From IMG/VR virus record IMGVR_UViG_3300013104_000013, positions 1-42,010 of that record: DNA of 42,010 nt. One strand, given 5' to 3'. This document shows positions 9,581 through 17,763 of the stretch, in pieces (position 1 is the stretch's first letter; every line of letters starts with the position of its first letter). The notes under the pieces are model-generated. The model had not been told where the DNA came from, did not search any database, and saw nothing but the letters and a program-made list of their open reading frames with translations. The stretch comes from a virus. A program made the position numbers and the translations under genes.

Positions 9581-9925
9581 ATGTTTATATCAAAGGCTGA
9601 TTGGGACGTAATAAAGTGCTTATATGATGCAGGCAGTATCAGTCCTGAAAATTTAATGAGATCATTTACTGAATCTCGTTCTAAAGATATAAACGAGTCA
9701 ATTATCTATTTAACAAGAAAAGGTGTAGTAAATTATTTTTTTACATTTGGTTCTTATAGGGGTAATTCTTCTTATAATTTAACCAGTTATGGGACCACTA
9801 TCGCTAATAGAGGTTTCTTTAGACACAATTTACTACATTTATTTTCCTTACTGAATATTTACAATCCATGGATACAAACTATAATTTCTCTAATAGGACT
9901 ATTTATAGTAATAAAAAGCTGTTAG
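9581..9925 (+). CDS. Small membrane-anchored HTH-like protein (moron)
   Basis: This gene runs against the late operon and is more AT-rich than its neighbours. I chose the ATG at 9581 over a TTG two codons earlier, giving about 114 aa. Residues 1-75 look like a short winged-helix (SKADWDVIKCLYDAGSISPE, then a repeat of helices ending SSYNLTSYG). The last ~25 residues are hydrophobic (WIQTIISLIGLFIVI), a likely C-terminal membrane anchor. It is bounded by the tail promoter on one side and a convergent terminator on the other, the pattern of an independently expressed lysogenic-conversion gene. Function unknown. Confidence 0.6.
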   Translation: MFISKADWDVIKCLYDAGSISPENLMRSFTESRSKDINESIIYLTRKGVVNYFFTFGSYRGNSSYNLTSYGTTIANRGFFRHNLLHLFSLLNIYNPWIQTIISLIGLFIVIKSC

Positions 9926-9928
9926 CCA

Positions 9929-9958
9929 AAAAGCCCCTACTCATTGGCAGGGGCTTTT
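9929..9958. terminator. Bidirectional rho-independent terminator
   Basis: A 10-bp stem, AAAAGCCCCT (9929-9938) with AGGGGCTTTT (9949-9958), and a 10-base loop. Both flanks supply T-runs on the outgoing strand. It sits between the stop of the plus-strand gene (9925) and the stop of the minus-strand gene (9960), so it can end both the moron transcript and the head-gene transcript. Confidence 0.9.
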
Positions 9959-9959
9959 C

Positions 9960-10142
9960 TTATTTTTCTTTCTTAGGCTTCTCAATAGCCTTTTCGTCCT
10001 CTTTGGGCGGTGAAATCTTATTCCACTCAGCTTCAAGGTCATTTAATGGATAGACATTTTTAAAGTGTTCCAAAAACTTAGTCTTTCCAACCTTTTTAGC
10101 CCATTCTTTATTGAACCCAATTTTTGCAGGTTGCGGCTTCAT
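9960..10142 (-). CDS. Small lysine-rich protein after tail tube gene
   Basis: A 60-aa protein with a TAATG overlap to the tail tube gene. The C-terminal third is dominated by K, E and P (SPPKEDEKAIEKPKKEK). It is the last gene before the terminator. It may be a small tail or assembly factor; no family is recognised. Confidence 0.6.
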   Translation of the reverse strand: MKPQPAKIGFNKEWAKKVGKTKFLEHFKNVYPLNDLEAEWNKISPPKEDEKAIEKPKKEK

Positions 10143-11077
10143 TACGCTACAGTTACAGCTATACCTTCGTAACCTTCTACACCATTGCCGGCCAGAACGC
10201 TAGGGGCCGCTGTGTTTACAACAAATGGACCAGCTGCGTTGTAATCCGGATCGGTAGTATCCAGTGTAAACAGGAATGAGCCTGTGTTGGCATCCTTAGC
10301 TACAGAAGTGATTGTTACAGCATTTCCCAGCCTGGTAACCACAAAATTTGTATCGTCAGCCAGTTCATCACCATAAATAGAGTACAAATCAGTACCTGCA
10401 CAACCAGTAGTGGCCCTTAGCCTGAATACTCCTGCAGCGCGTGGCGCAACCAGTGAGAACACGATGTTCTGCAGGCCGTTGATAGCCATCAGATCAGCTA
10501 CATTCAATGAGATAAAGCCCAAGCCGCTGTTAATGTAGGCAGGATTGAAGCTCAACCTGTATGCAAATAAAGCAACGTTAGCTCCGTCATTGAATTTAAA
10601 CGGTGCGGCATAAAAGTAATCCAGAGGAATACCTTTTAAGCTTGTGCCAACCTTTGTGCCAAACAGGACACCTGCAGCGTCAAAGCCAATATAACGGTAG
10701 TTACCACTATTGAACTTCTGAAGCGCGTTGTTGATGCAGTTCCCGCCTTTGGTGTATTGAAACGTAAGGTTGTACTTTCCATCACGTACCGGCACCTGGG
10801 CGCCAAATCCAAAGGTTTGTAAAACTACGTCCTCTGAGTTGTCCGTCATTGTAACAGTCTCCGGTAGAGGGTAAATCCTTAACGCTGGGTTATCATTGTT
10901 TACAGCAGCAAGAATTGCAGCAAGAGCCGCATCTTTACTGGCCAGTTGAGCTTCGGTTAACTCGAAGGAAGCAGGGACAAGAAATCCCCCTACAACGTTC
11001 TTCAATGTCAACGAGCAATCAGCAATACCGGTATTACCACCGGCCGCTGAACATACTATGTTATTTAAAATGCTCAT
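10142..11077 (-). CDS. Probable major tail tube protein
   Basis: The 311-aa protein is rich in A, G, N, T and V with little charge, as expected for an abundant self-assembling beta protein. It lies after the head-tail connector genes and before the tape measure. The last ~90 residues (from TGCAGTDLYS) read like an added Ig-like or beta-sandwich domain. Three features support the call: position, composition and length. No diagnostic motif is visible. Confidence 0.65.
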   Translation of the reverse strand: MSILNNIVCSAAGGNTGIADCSLTLKNVVGGFLVPASFELTEAQLASKDAALAAILAAVNNDNPALRIYPLPETVTMTDNSEDVVLQTFGFGAQVPVRDGKYNLTFQYTKGGNCINNALQKFNSGNYRYIGFDAAGVLFGTKVGTSLKGIPLDYFYAAPFKFNDGANVALFAYRLSFNPAYINSGLGFISLNVADLMAINGLQNIVFSLVAPRAAGVFRLRATTGCAGTDLYSIYGDELADDTNFVVTRLGNAVTITSVAKDANTGSFLFTLDTTDPDYNAAGPFVVNTAAPSVLAGNGVEGYEGIAVTVA

Positions 11078-11087
11078 GTTTTTAGAA

Positions 11088-11666
11088 TTAGATTGCCGGT
11101 TTAGGGCAATAGTTTTCGTTAATTTTTAATCTCAAGTTCTCAATCTCTATGCAATCAACCCAATCATTGAATATATTTGCCTCGTTCCCAAATAAGCCCT
11201 GTTTACCCCAGTAATACCGATATGTAGCTCTGTGTGGTATCCGTGTTGGTGAAACAAGCTGAAACAAGTCGCCTCTGTACCCTATCTGCCTCATCAACTC
11301 CAGGTAAATAGGAGTTAACACTGGCTTAAAGTTCAGTAAGTCTCTTTCCTTTGCCGTGTGGTTTGAATCATCACAGGCCCTTATAACAGCCATGTGAATC
11401 GTAGCTTCACCATAAATACCAACATCAACGCCCCTACTCATGGGCATATCCAGAAAGAAAGCCACCAAAGGATATTTTTTAAACTTTGCAGTGGCTCCCT
11501 GGTCATATTGAGTAAGCGTGTTAATGATCTCCAATGGATGTCCGTACTCATAATGCACACCAGTTATACCTGCATCAAATTCCTGCAACTTCGGCAACAA
11601 TTTGTCCGAAACAGCCTTAACTATTGGAATGAATTCCTCATGCAGATATATTTCCTGTAGTTGCAT
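11088..11666 (-). CDS. Putative tail terminator/completion protein
   Basis: A 192-aa soluble protein between the connector and the tail tube gene, the usual place of a tail terminator (gpU-like) protein. It starts with a short helix (EFIPIVKAVSDKLLPKLQEF) followed by mixed alpha/beta sequence, consistent with that fold. It overlaps the preceding gene by one base (TAATG). Assigned by position. Confidence 0.5.
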   Translation of the reverse strand: MQLQEIYLHEEFIPIVKAVSDKLLPKLQEFDAGITGVHYEYGHPLEIINTLTQYDQGATAKFKKYPLVAFFLDMPMSRGVDVGIYGEATIHMAVIRACDDSNHTAKERDLLNFKPVLTPIYLELMRQIGYRGDLFQLVSPTRIPHRATYRYYWGKQGLFGNEANIFNDWVDCIEIENLRLKINENYCPKPAI

Positions 11667-12208
11667 TATATGTCGTGGGTGTTTTTAAAGTAATAGATCT
11701 CACTAACTGGGCAATGTCGCCACCAATACACATAACACCTCCAATATGGCCGTACGTAATAAGGGTAGGTATCAGTTGAAAGATCAAATAACCGGGCTTT
11801 TACTGCCATTTTATTCCATGCTTTCACCTGTTTACCCCAATTTGATGCAGGCACACTGTTTTCATTCTTAGGCTTAACTTCTCCCGGCCTTGACGTAAGT
11901 GTAGTTAAATTATCCATGTACCAATAGTATACGTAACACACTATCATACGCTTCAAATCTGTTTCATCGCGCAGGGCCAGCCATTTTGGGTCAATAGGCA
12001 AATAAGTAGGGGGATTGGTTGGTGGATCCACTGGTACCAGAACCAGCCCCTCTACAAATTCATTCGACAATTCTTCCCCTAACAGAAGCTTCAAAAACTC
12101 TGGTTCATATTCATCTATAAACCATTGCAAATTTTCACGTGTACCTGGATTGTCCAGCCCCGCTATTAGTTGCTCACCCTTAAAGTCTGTGTAGGTTATG
12201 ATTGACAT
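11666..12208 (-). CDS. Putative head-tail connector (gp6-like)
   Basis: This 180-aa protein follows the capsid cluster. It is helical in the N-terminal half (NLQWFIDEYEPEFLKLLLGEEL) and very rich in Trp and Tyr at the C-terminal end (YYVRPYWRCYVYWWRHC). Similar small proteins after the capsid gene in Bacteroidota phages are annotated as head-tail adaptors. Position and the N-terminal helical pattern support that, at moderate confidence. Confidence 0.55.
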   Translation of the reverse strand: MSIITYTDFKGEQLIAGLDNPGTRENLQWFIDEYEPEFLKLLLGEELSNEFVEGLVLVPVDPPTNPPTYLPIDPKWLALRDETDLKRMIVCYVYYWYMDNLTTLTSRPGEVKPKNENSVPASNWGKQVKAWNKMAVKARLFDLSTDTYPYYVRPYWRCYVYWWRHCPVSEIYYFKNTHDI

Positions 12209-12217
12209 AGCTGTTTT

Positions 12218-12619
12218 CTATTTTCTGTACAACAGATATTTATTATGCACACTGACCTGTGTCCCGGTTGTCGTTGTAATGACTCGCCAGTATAACGCTG
12301 GGTTTGAAGTAAGCGAAACCACAGCTGTAGCGGTTGCATCCGTCAAAGTGTAAGTGTTGTACGTAAACCATTGCTCACCTGAAACTGTTGACAGCTTGTA
12401 CTGAAGAACGATAGTTCCGGCAACAGTGCCTGAAGTTTTCGAAATGTCGTACTTAAATGTAACGGCTGATCTGGATTGCGGGATGGTTACCGAAACCGTG
12501 TCTGTTGCAGCGTTTGTAAGGGTTGTTGGTCCTTTGATCCTGCCTGCATAATCCTGCGCATTCACCCCCACTATGGAGGCGAACATGAGCGCAATTGATA
12601 ATATCAAGACTTTATACAT
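12218..12619 (-). CDS. Small beta-rich protein with Sec signal peptide in head module
   Basis: I chose the ATG at 12619, not the longer frame to 12757, because the upstream 46 codons are the second frame of a real small gene (12612-12785). The 133-aa protein starts with a clear signal peptide: M-Y-K, a hydrophobic core (VLILSIALMFASIVG) and V-N-A|Q. The mature ~110 residues are Thr/Ser/Val-rich beta strands. A secreted product from inside a capsid operon is unusual. It could be a surface or periplasmic protein made late in infection, or a decoration protein whose N-terminus only resembles a signal. Confidence 0.7.
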   Translation of the reverse strand: MYKVLILSIALMFASIVGVNAQDYAGRIKGPTTLTNAATDTVSVTIPQSRSAVTFKYDISKTSGTVAGTIVLQYKLSTVSGEQWFTYNTYTLTDATATAVVSLTSNPALYWRVITTTTGTQVSVHNKYLLYRK

Positions 12620-12785
12620 CTTTCTTTTTGTTTTTAGGATTGGGTTTAACTTCTGTTTTTTCGGTGTCTTCTGCGGCCTCAACAACACCACTTTTGATAC
12701 ATGCCAAAGCAGTTGAGTCAGGCATATCAATGATATCCCCTTCTTTATAGTTGCCAAACTGCTTTTTAATTACCCTAACTTCCAT
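12612..12785 (-). CDS. 57-aa conserved-type head-region protein
   Basis: The frame M-E-V-R-V-I-K-K-Q-F-G-N-Y-K-E-G-D-I-I-D continues to a TAA at 12612-12614, overlapping the start of the next gene. The opening (basic strand, GNYKEGDII, then a M-P-D-S-T-A helix) resembles small phage proteins found next to capsid genes, and the tail is K/P/N-rich. It starts 2 bases after the capsid stop. It is too short for a 60-codon cutoff and easily missed. Confidence 0.75.
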   Translation of the reverse strand: MEVRVIKKQFGNYKEGDIIDMPDSTALACIKSGVVEAAEDTEKTEVKPNPKNKKKDV

Positions 12786-12787
12786 AG

Positions 12788-14095
12788 CTATACCTCCGCT
12801 GAAATTGCAGCTTTGATCGTTGCAATATCATCGTAGATGAACGCTTGCTGATCAAGCTTTTTAACGAATGCATGGAACCGACTTTCTCCCAGGATAACGA
12901 ACTGATTTTTTATAAAATCATCGTTAATCCAGCCAATTTTTACAACATATCCAACATAGTCAGAGACATTGTATTTGCTCATATCTGCAACGAATATCTT
13001 TCCAGCCGGAATCATTTCGTCAGGAATGATAGTTACACCACCGATAACAACACGATTAAATAAACTGGCTTGAGGATATAAAGGCAAACCTCTTTCGTCT
13101 TTAGCTGAAACAAGTTCAGTGAAAAAGTCAACAGGATTAACCATAACCAAAGATGGCAGGTAAGGCATTTCGTCTTGATAGTTATGAGTAACATAAACAT
13201 CAGTTAAAGATGCATTTACAACATCCATAAAATTAGGGAACCTAACTTTATTCGCCATTGAACCAGCCACAAAAGCACGACCGTATAAAGTGGCTCCCTT
13301 AGGTTCTTCACCAGTTCCAGTTCCAAACAACACAGCACGCTGTTTTTTAATGTCGTGCTTATCCCTCAGATAGCCTAAAGCGATTGATTGAAGTCCAGGA
13401 ATATCTTTAACCGATTCTTCAGTTAAATGCTCCCATGCTGCAATTTTTACCGGAGTTGCGTACCTGGTTTCGATCTTGAAATCTATTTGAGGCTTAGGCG
13501 CGCCCTCAGCAACAAAACCGTAATCACCATCTTTAGGGATACTTTCTGTATACGGATACGCTGCAAGCGAAGTGTTAAACCTGTTTACAAGTTCGTTTAC
13601 AATTGTGTTCCTCAGGTTCACTCTAGAAGGAGGGGCCATTTGAACACCTACCAACGCAGGTATACCATCAGGGTTAGTTGCAGATCCGGCGGTTCCGATA
13701 ACGCCTGCAGCGGTAACGGTTGCATCACCAGCGGTTAATGCGCCTACGGCTTTAACTTCAAACGAAACTGTACCATGCCCGGCTTTACGAAGTCCTTTGA
13801 TAGTTTCAAAGTTTTCAACAATAAAGTCGTTTACAGCTTTTTCAAGGCTTGTTGTTGCCGATGTTCTTCCAGATTCAACAGCCTGGTTGGCTTTCTCTTT
13901 AGCTTCGTTAACTTCGGTTTTAAGGCCTTTGATTTCTTCTGCCTGAGCTGTAATTGTTTCATTTAAAGGCTCTAATGCCTTATCAAGGGATTTCTTAGCC
14001 TGATCGGCTTCGTAAGTTCTTTTATCTTCTGCATACTGATCCCTTTCAGCCGCAGTCATCTTACTTAATTCATCTTCTGTTTTGTACTTAAACAT
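12788..14095 (-). CDS. Major capsid protein, HK97 fold
   Basis: The start is taken at the ATG complementary to 14093-14095 (M-F-K-Y-K-T-E-D-E-L), one base after the protease stop, giving 435 aa; a longer frame from 14161 would overlap the protease. Residues ~10-95 are a charged coiled coil, the delta/scaffold domain removed by the protease in HK97-type heads. The remainder has the usual HK97 pattern, including an E-loop-like region, a conserved FVAEGAPKPQIDF segment and TVKIAAW-type strand (here TPVKIAAWEHLTEES). The neighbouring portal and protease confirm the assignment. Confidence 0.92.
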   Translation of the reverse strand: MFKYKTEDELSKMTAAERDQYAEDKRTYEADQAKKSLDKALEPLNETITAQAEEIKGLKTEVNEAKEKANQAVESGRTSATTSLEKAVNDFIVENFETIKGLRKAGHGTVSFEVKAVGALTAGDATVTAAGVIGTAGSATNPDGIPALVGVQMAPPSRVNLRNTIVNELVNRFNTSLAAYPYTESIPKDGDYGFVAEGAPKPQIDFKIETRYATPVKIAAWEHLTEESVKDIPGLQSIALGYLRDKHDIKKQRAVLFGTGTGEEPKGATLYGRAFVAGSMANKVRFPNFMDVVNASLTDVYVTHNYQDEMPYLPSLVMVNPVDFFTELVSAKDERGLPLYPQASLFNRVVIGGVTIIPDEMIPAGKIFVADMSKYNVSDYVGYVVKIGWINDDFIKNQFVILGESRFHAFVKKLDQQAFIYDDIATIKAAISAEV

Positions 14096-14096
14096 C

Positions 14097-14921
14097 TTAG
14101 TAAAGATTTGGGTTAAAAAATTTGTTAATTGGCTGAGTGTCTTTCGACGGGTCATATACATCTGAAGGTGATTGCTCGGACTTCATGTTGTTTTCAAGTG
14201 TTGGGGTAACATAGTTGCTACCGAATAGTACTGCTGATATCTCCAAAAGCTTAGCTTCCAGTACAGCCCAGAAGTATCCAGTTTGGTCTGCTACTTCATT
14301 ATTTACTATAAGAGGATAATACTTATCCCAGTTCTCCTTTTCCTCTTTATAGTACTTCTCTTCAGAATTAATGCAAAGGACAACATCAACATATTGCATC
14401 CCTACTGAGTGGTTATTAACCCACCCGTTTTTATACTGGTCGAACATCAAAGGATTCCGTGATGACTTAACTAGGGCATCTGCGATCAAAGCCTCCGTGT
14501 CACCTTCGAAACTTTCACCTAAGTCTTTCCACGGCATAGTTTTGACATAAACCTTTGAGTCGCTCGCTATAACCTTGTCAAACTCACGCTTATGCTCCTG
14601 TAGAAGAACCTTTTTATTTGAAGCTTTAAGCGTTCTTTTCCAAAGTCCATCAACATGGAGATCCCTATGGCTATCCAATAAGTTGGTTGTATTGCCTACT
14701 ACTCTAATTTTAAGCTCAGTAGGGTTATCCAATACAGCGTCATTACCTTTAGTAACTACTCCCTTTTCTGTAACATCGTCAAACAGCAGGCAATCAAAGC
14801 CATCTGTAAACTTTACAGCCGACTTTTTCAACATAAGAAGATTAGACTTCTCATCTTTCATAGCCTTGAACATTTGGCTCTGGCTAGGAAAACTTTTATT
14901 TAACTCATGGCAAAAAATCAT
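14097..14921 (-). CDS. Prohead maturation protease (S78-like)
   Basis: The 274-aa protein shows three landmarks of HK97-type prohead proteases in order: a His segment (VLLQEHKREFD, His110), a Ser segment (NNHSVGMQY, residues 169-177, Ser172), and LLEISAVLFGSN at 225-236, which corresponds to the family's ExSxVxxPA region. It lies between portal and capsid, as usual. It should cleave the capsid delta domain during head maturation. The start ATG overlaps the stop of a 45-aa gene (ATGA). Confidence 0.85.
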   Translation of the reverse strand: MIFCHELNKSFPSQSQMFKAMKDEKSNLLMLKKSAVKFTDGFDCLLFDDVTEKGVVTKGNDAVLDNPTELKIRVVGNTTNLLDSHRDLHVDGLWKRTLKASNKKVLLQEHKREFDKVIASDSKVYVKTMPWKDLGESFEGDTEALIADALVKSSRNPLMFDQYKNGWVNNHSVGMQYVDVVLCINSEEKYYKEEKENWDKYYPLIVNNEVADQTGYFWAVLEAKLLEISAVLFGSNYVTPTLENNMKSEQSPSDVYDPSKDTQPINKFFNPNLY

Positions 14922-15055
14922 TTCTGTATAGGTTTATTTACATACTTCATCTTATCCTTCACGGAATCCTTTATAGGGCCGTCAGGCAGCTTGTCTTTAA
15001 TTTGTTGCAGCTTGTCCGTTGTTGTTGCTGGTCGTTGATCTTTTTGCTGGCTCAT
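14918..15055 (-). CDS. 45-aa protein between portal and protease
   Basis: This short frame (M-S-Q-Q-K-D-Q-R-P-A) begins inside the portal's 3' end in another frame and stops with TGA overlapping the protease ATG (ATGA at 14918-14921). The overlap bridges a 75-base gap that would otherwise separate the two genes, which supports real translation. The product is highly charged and Lys/Gln-rich with no motif I know. Confidence 0.55.
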   Translation of the reverse strand: MSQQKDQRPATTTDKLQQIKDKLPDGPIKDSVKDKMKYVNKPIQK

Positions 15056-16283
15056 AATCTAGTTCCGTAAATTCAGTGTCCAAAAAGCTGTTTATCTCTT
15101 CCTCTTTTACCCCAGCTTTCATAAGGTTTAATAGCGTATCAGATTTGATTTTATCTGTCTCCGCCTTACGTTTAGCAAATACCTGCATAAACGAAAGATG
15201 GTCCCAGGACATCAGTATTGTTTTGTTTTTATAACCGAAACGCTTGTTAAAGGAATTCATCAATTGCTCTCCGGCCGGGCTAAGTGTATACTCTACATGG
15301 GCACCTCTTGCCTCCTGTTGGTTATCATAGGTTGCTCCTTTAAGACTGGCTTCCAGAACATCGCGAGGTATTCCGAACTCAGACCCTATCTTAAAATAGT
15401 CGTCCCAATACGATGCATCTAAAGCCCCTATAACATCTGCTCTTTCAACAAATCGCTTTATATCGATCATTGACTTAACAGCATGAACGACTTTACGACT
15501 ATTCATTTTCGATTCAATATCTTGCTTCTCTTGATCGCCTAGTGGGGTCTTTGTGACATCTTTAGGGTCTGCCTGTCCGGCGACCATGTACTTACCTAAA
15601 TACCGAACATTTATGTTTTTGCTTTTTACACTTGCCTTTGAGTTAGAAATTATTTCATAAAGCGCATCAATAGTACTGCGACCCTTGAACCAGTTGCCTG
15701 TACCGTTAGATAAGTCTGACACATGCGAAATCTTACCCCATTTTATTTTCTCTTGAGCTGTATTACCTTCGTAAGTGTAAGTTATCTCCTGATCGTTTAT
15801 CATCCTTTCGGCTTCCTTTGAAAATATCAGTCGATCTTTGTATTCCCTCAACTTATCTGGGAATTGAATTTTGGACGAATCAAGGAAGTATAGCTTGTTG
15901 CTTTCGCTTAATACGCTGTCGCTGTCTACATAACAATAAGCATTACCAATCATCTTCCAGAACATATAATCCCATAGAAATTGGCTCCGCTGCTGAAAAG
16001 GATTAGGATTATTGATTAAATCAAGAAATGGATCATCTTCAATAGATTTCCCTTTCCTGTACACATAAACCTTTCCTAAGGAAAACATATCGCATTGAAG
16101 TTTGAATACCTTCAGTACAGCCGGATTATTGAATACTACTCCTATTTTAAGGGCGTCCGTGGAATACTGACCGAAGTCTGAATTAGGATCAAGTATAAAG
16201 TAGTCGTCAGGGCCTGTAACACTTTCGTCTAAGTATTTATTTAACCCAAATATTGAAGCTCCTAAATTCTGAAACCAGTTCAA
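14997..16283 (-). CDS. Phage portal protein (HK97 type)
   Basis: The 428-aa protein follows TerL and has the portal pattern: an N-terminal segment with FNNPAVLKVFKLQCDMFS, DPFLDLINNPNPFQQRSQF near residue 84, FWKMIGNAYCY near 108, and a C-terminal helical region. Portals form the dodecameric vertex through which DNA enters. The last 60 bases overlap a 45-aa gene in another frame. It is preceded by a promoter-like box and dyad site C. Confidence 0.92.
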   Translation of the reverse strand: MNWFQNLGASIFGLNKYLDESVTGPDDYFILDPNSDFGQYSTDALKIGVVFNNPAVLKVFKLQCDMFSLGKVYVYRKGKSIEDDPFLDLINNPNPFQQRSQFLWDYMFWKMIGNAYCYVDSDSVLSESNKLYFLDSSKIQFPDKLREYKDRLIFSKEAERMINDQEITYTYEGNTAQEKIKWGKISHVSDLSNGTGNWFKGRSTIDALYEIISNSKASVKSKNINVRYLGKYMVAGQADPKDVTKTPLGDQEKQDIESKMNSRKVVHAVKSMIDIKRFVERADVIGALDASYWDDYFKIGSEFGIPRDVLEASLKGATYDNQQEARGAHVEYTLSPAGEQLMNSFNKRFGYKNKTILMSWDHLSFMQVFAKRKAETDKIKSDTLLNLMKAGVKEEEINSFLDTEFTELDYEPAKRSTTSNNNGQAATN

Positions 16284-16303
16284 ACCATTTATAATTTATA
16301 ATT

Positions 16304-16333
16304 CAAATATATGACAATTATGCTATTTGTCAT
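16304..16333 (-). promoter_or_regulatory. Promoter-like element with 23-bp dyad site C, before portal
   Basis: The minus strand has TATATTTG at 16304-16311, 20 bases before the portal ATG. It abuts the dyad ATGACA-N11-TGTCAT (16311-16333), sharing one base. The right half contains TGCTATTTGTCA (16321-16332), two changes from the repressor operator. No -33 TTTG is found at the normal spacing. It probably gives an extra, regulated entry point for head genes after the terminase pair. Confidence 0.65.
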
Positions 16334-16368
16334 AAAAGTAAGAATTTTAATTTTAATTGTGCAAACGA

Positions 16369-17763
16369 TTATCCACCTATTAGGATTTCTTCTCGCTGCA
16401 GGTGCTGAGCTATATATCTGGCAGGGTCCAGAAGGTGATTGTTTAAATCTTCCGGTTCTTCCTGAACAATTCCATAATTGTCTACCTTCCTGCTGTAGTT
16501 TTCCTGTTCGTAGGCTAAATTCTTACTACAGGAAGTGTAATAAACCGTTATATCATTAAGCAAATCAATCCCATCAATTACTGAGCCTGGTGGTTTCAAT
16601 GCGGCTACTGCATAATCCCACCCTGCCGAACGGAGTGCCAGTATCTTTGATGTCCTGTTATTATCGCAAATGACAAGCAGATCTTTGCTTATTCCGAGTT
16701 TGCCAAACAACCATGAAACAATACCGTTCTTTTCTCCGTTCTCGTCCGGTGTGTTTATTTGAGCGAGCTCAACATCTGACATTTTTGCTCTCCACTCGTT
16801 TTCACTTAAGTAGTTTAGCTCATGAAGGTATAAGGCATTATCATAACACTTGCTCTCTATGATGCCCCAAGGATGGACTGAACCCCAGTCACAGCCTATA
16901 ATTTTAGTTGCGTGTATTTTGAGATATTCATCGTAACTGATTTCTTTAAAATGAAATATCCGGTTAGGCTTCTCTGCCTTTAAACCTAGGCCGTATACAC
17001 TCCAATTGAAAGCAGACGCACTTTTCTTATGTTCATTCTCCCGACACCTGGACAATTCTTTCAATTGCTTAGGAGTGAAACAAAGCGGGTTGTTAACTAT
17101 GTCATATTCTTTTGCCTGGTTTTCATTTAATACGCCAGAAATAACAATGTCACACATGGATACTGGCTGATAAGATAGTATTTTGCGCTTTTGCTCTATT
17201 GGGCAGAATGGGTTGTCCTTAAACGTGCTATGAAGTACAATGGCTCTTGGATCTTTCTCCAGGTCGTCGGACCAATGCCCCATCTTTGGATTTAAGTCCA
17301 GAATAACGAAATCAGTTGTTCTTTGATCTATCTGGTCAAACGTGTCCTTACTTATCTTGTAAGGTTCGTTAAACCATGCGCCATCTTGTGTAAGACCATG
17401 TACGGTATTTGCATCATCAGTGCCGTGAATTTCAAATGTGCTATCAGTATCATATGTGAAAATTGACTCTGTTTTATTGAATTCTTGGTTTACTTTGTAT
17501 CTATTAGTTCGCTTAAGGTGTTTTAAGGTGTCATTTAAGACCGTTTTTTTGCAATCTGTTTTAGTATCACGCCATACTGTCATCCGTTTATTCAGGTTAG
17601 ATCTACAATATGTGTCGTAAACGTCAATCAGCGAAGTAGTTTTACTACTCCTGGATGATCCCTTAAGTATGAAATATCTATATTTCCTGGACCCGTCATC
17701 GTTAACTTCATTGATGGCAGCCCAGAGCTGATGAAACACAATTGTAACTTCCAATTCGTTCAT
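16369..17763 (-). CDS. terL: Terminase large subunit
   Basis: The 464-aa packaging motor has a Walker A GSSRSSKT (35-42), a Walker B-type GAWFNE (128-133), a coupling motif HSTFKDNPF (178-186), and nuclease acidic residues in GCDWG (Asp292), VICDN (Asp367) and NHLLDPARY (Asp446). Arrangement and length are typical of phage TerL. It overlaps TerS by one base (TAATG). It cuts and translocates concatemeric DNA into the prohead through the portal. Confidence 0.95.
   Translation of the reverse strand: MNELEVTIVFHQLWAAINEVNDDGSRKYRYFILKGSSRSSKTTSLIDVYDTYCRSNLNKRMTVWRDTKTDCKKTVLNDTLKHLKRTNRYKVNQEFNKTESIFTYDTDSTFEIHGTDDANTVHGLTQDGAWFNEPYKISKDTFDQIDQRTTDFVILDLNPKMGHWSDDLEKDPRAIVLHSTFKDNPFCPIEQKRKILSYQPVSMCDIVISGVLNENQAKEYDIVNNPLCFTPKQLKELSRCRENEHKKSASAFNWSVYGLGLKAEKPNRIFHFKEISYDEYLKIHATKIIGCDWGSVHPWGIIESKCYDNALYLHELNYLSENEWRAKMSDVELAQINTPDENGEKNGIVSWLFGKLGISKDLLVICDNNRTSKILALRSAGWDYAVAALKPPGSVIDGIDLLNDITVYYTSCSKNLAYEQENYSRKVDNYGIVQEEPEDLNNHLLDPARYIAQHLQREEILIGG

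Noticed and set aside
14096-14161. Longer N-terminus of the capsid protein
   Set aside because: It would overlap the protease gene by 65 bases; the ATG at 14095, one base after the protease stop, is the usual arrangement.
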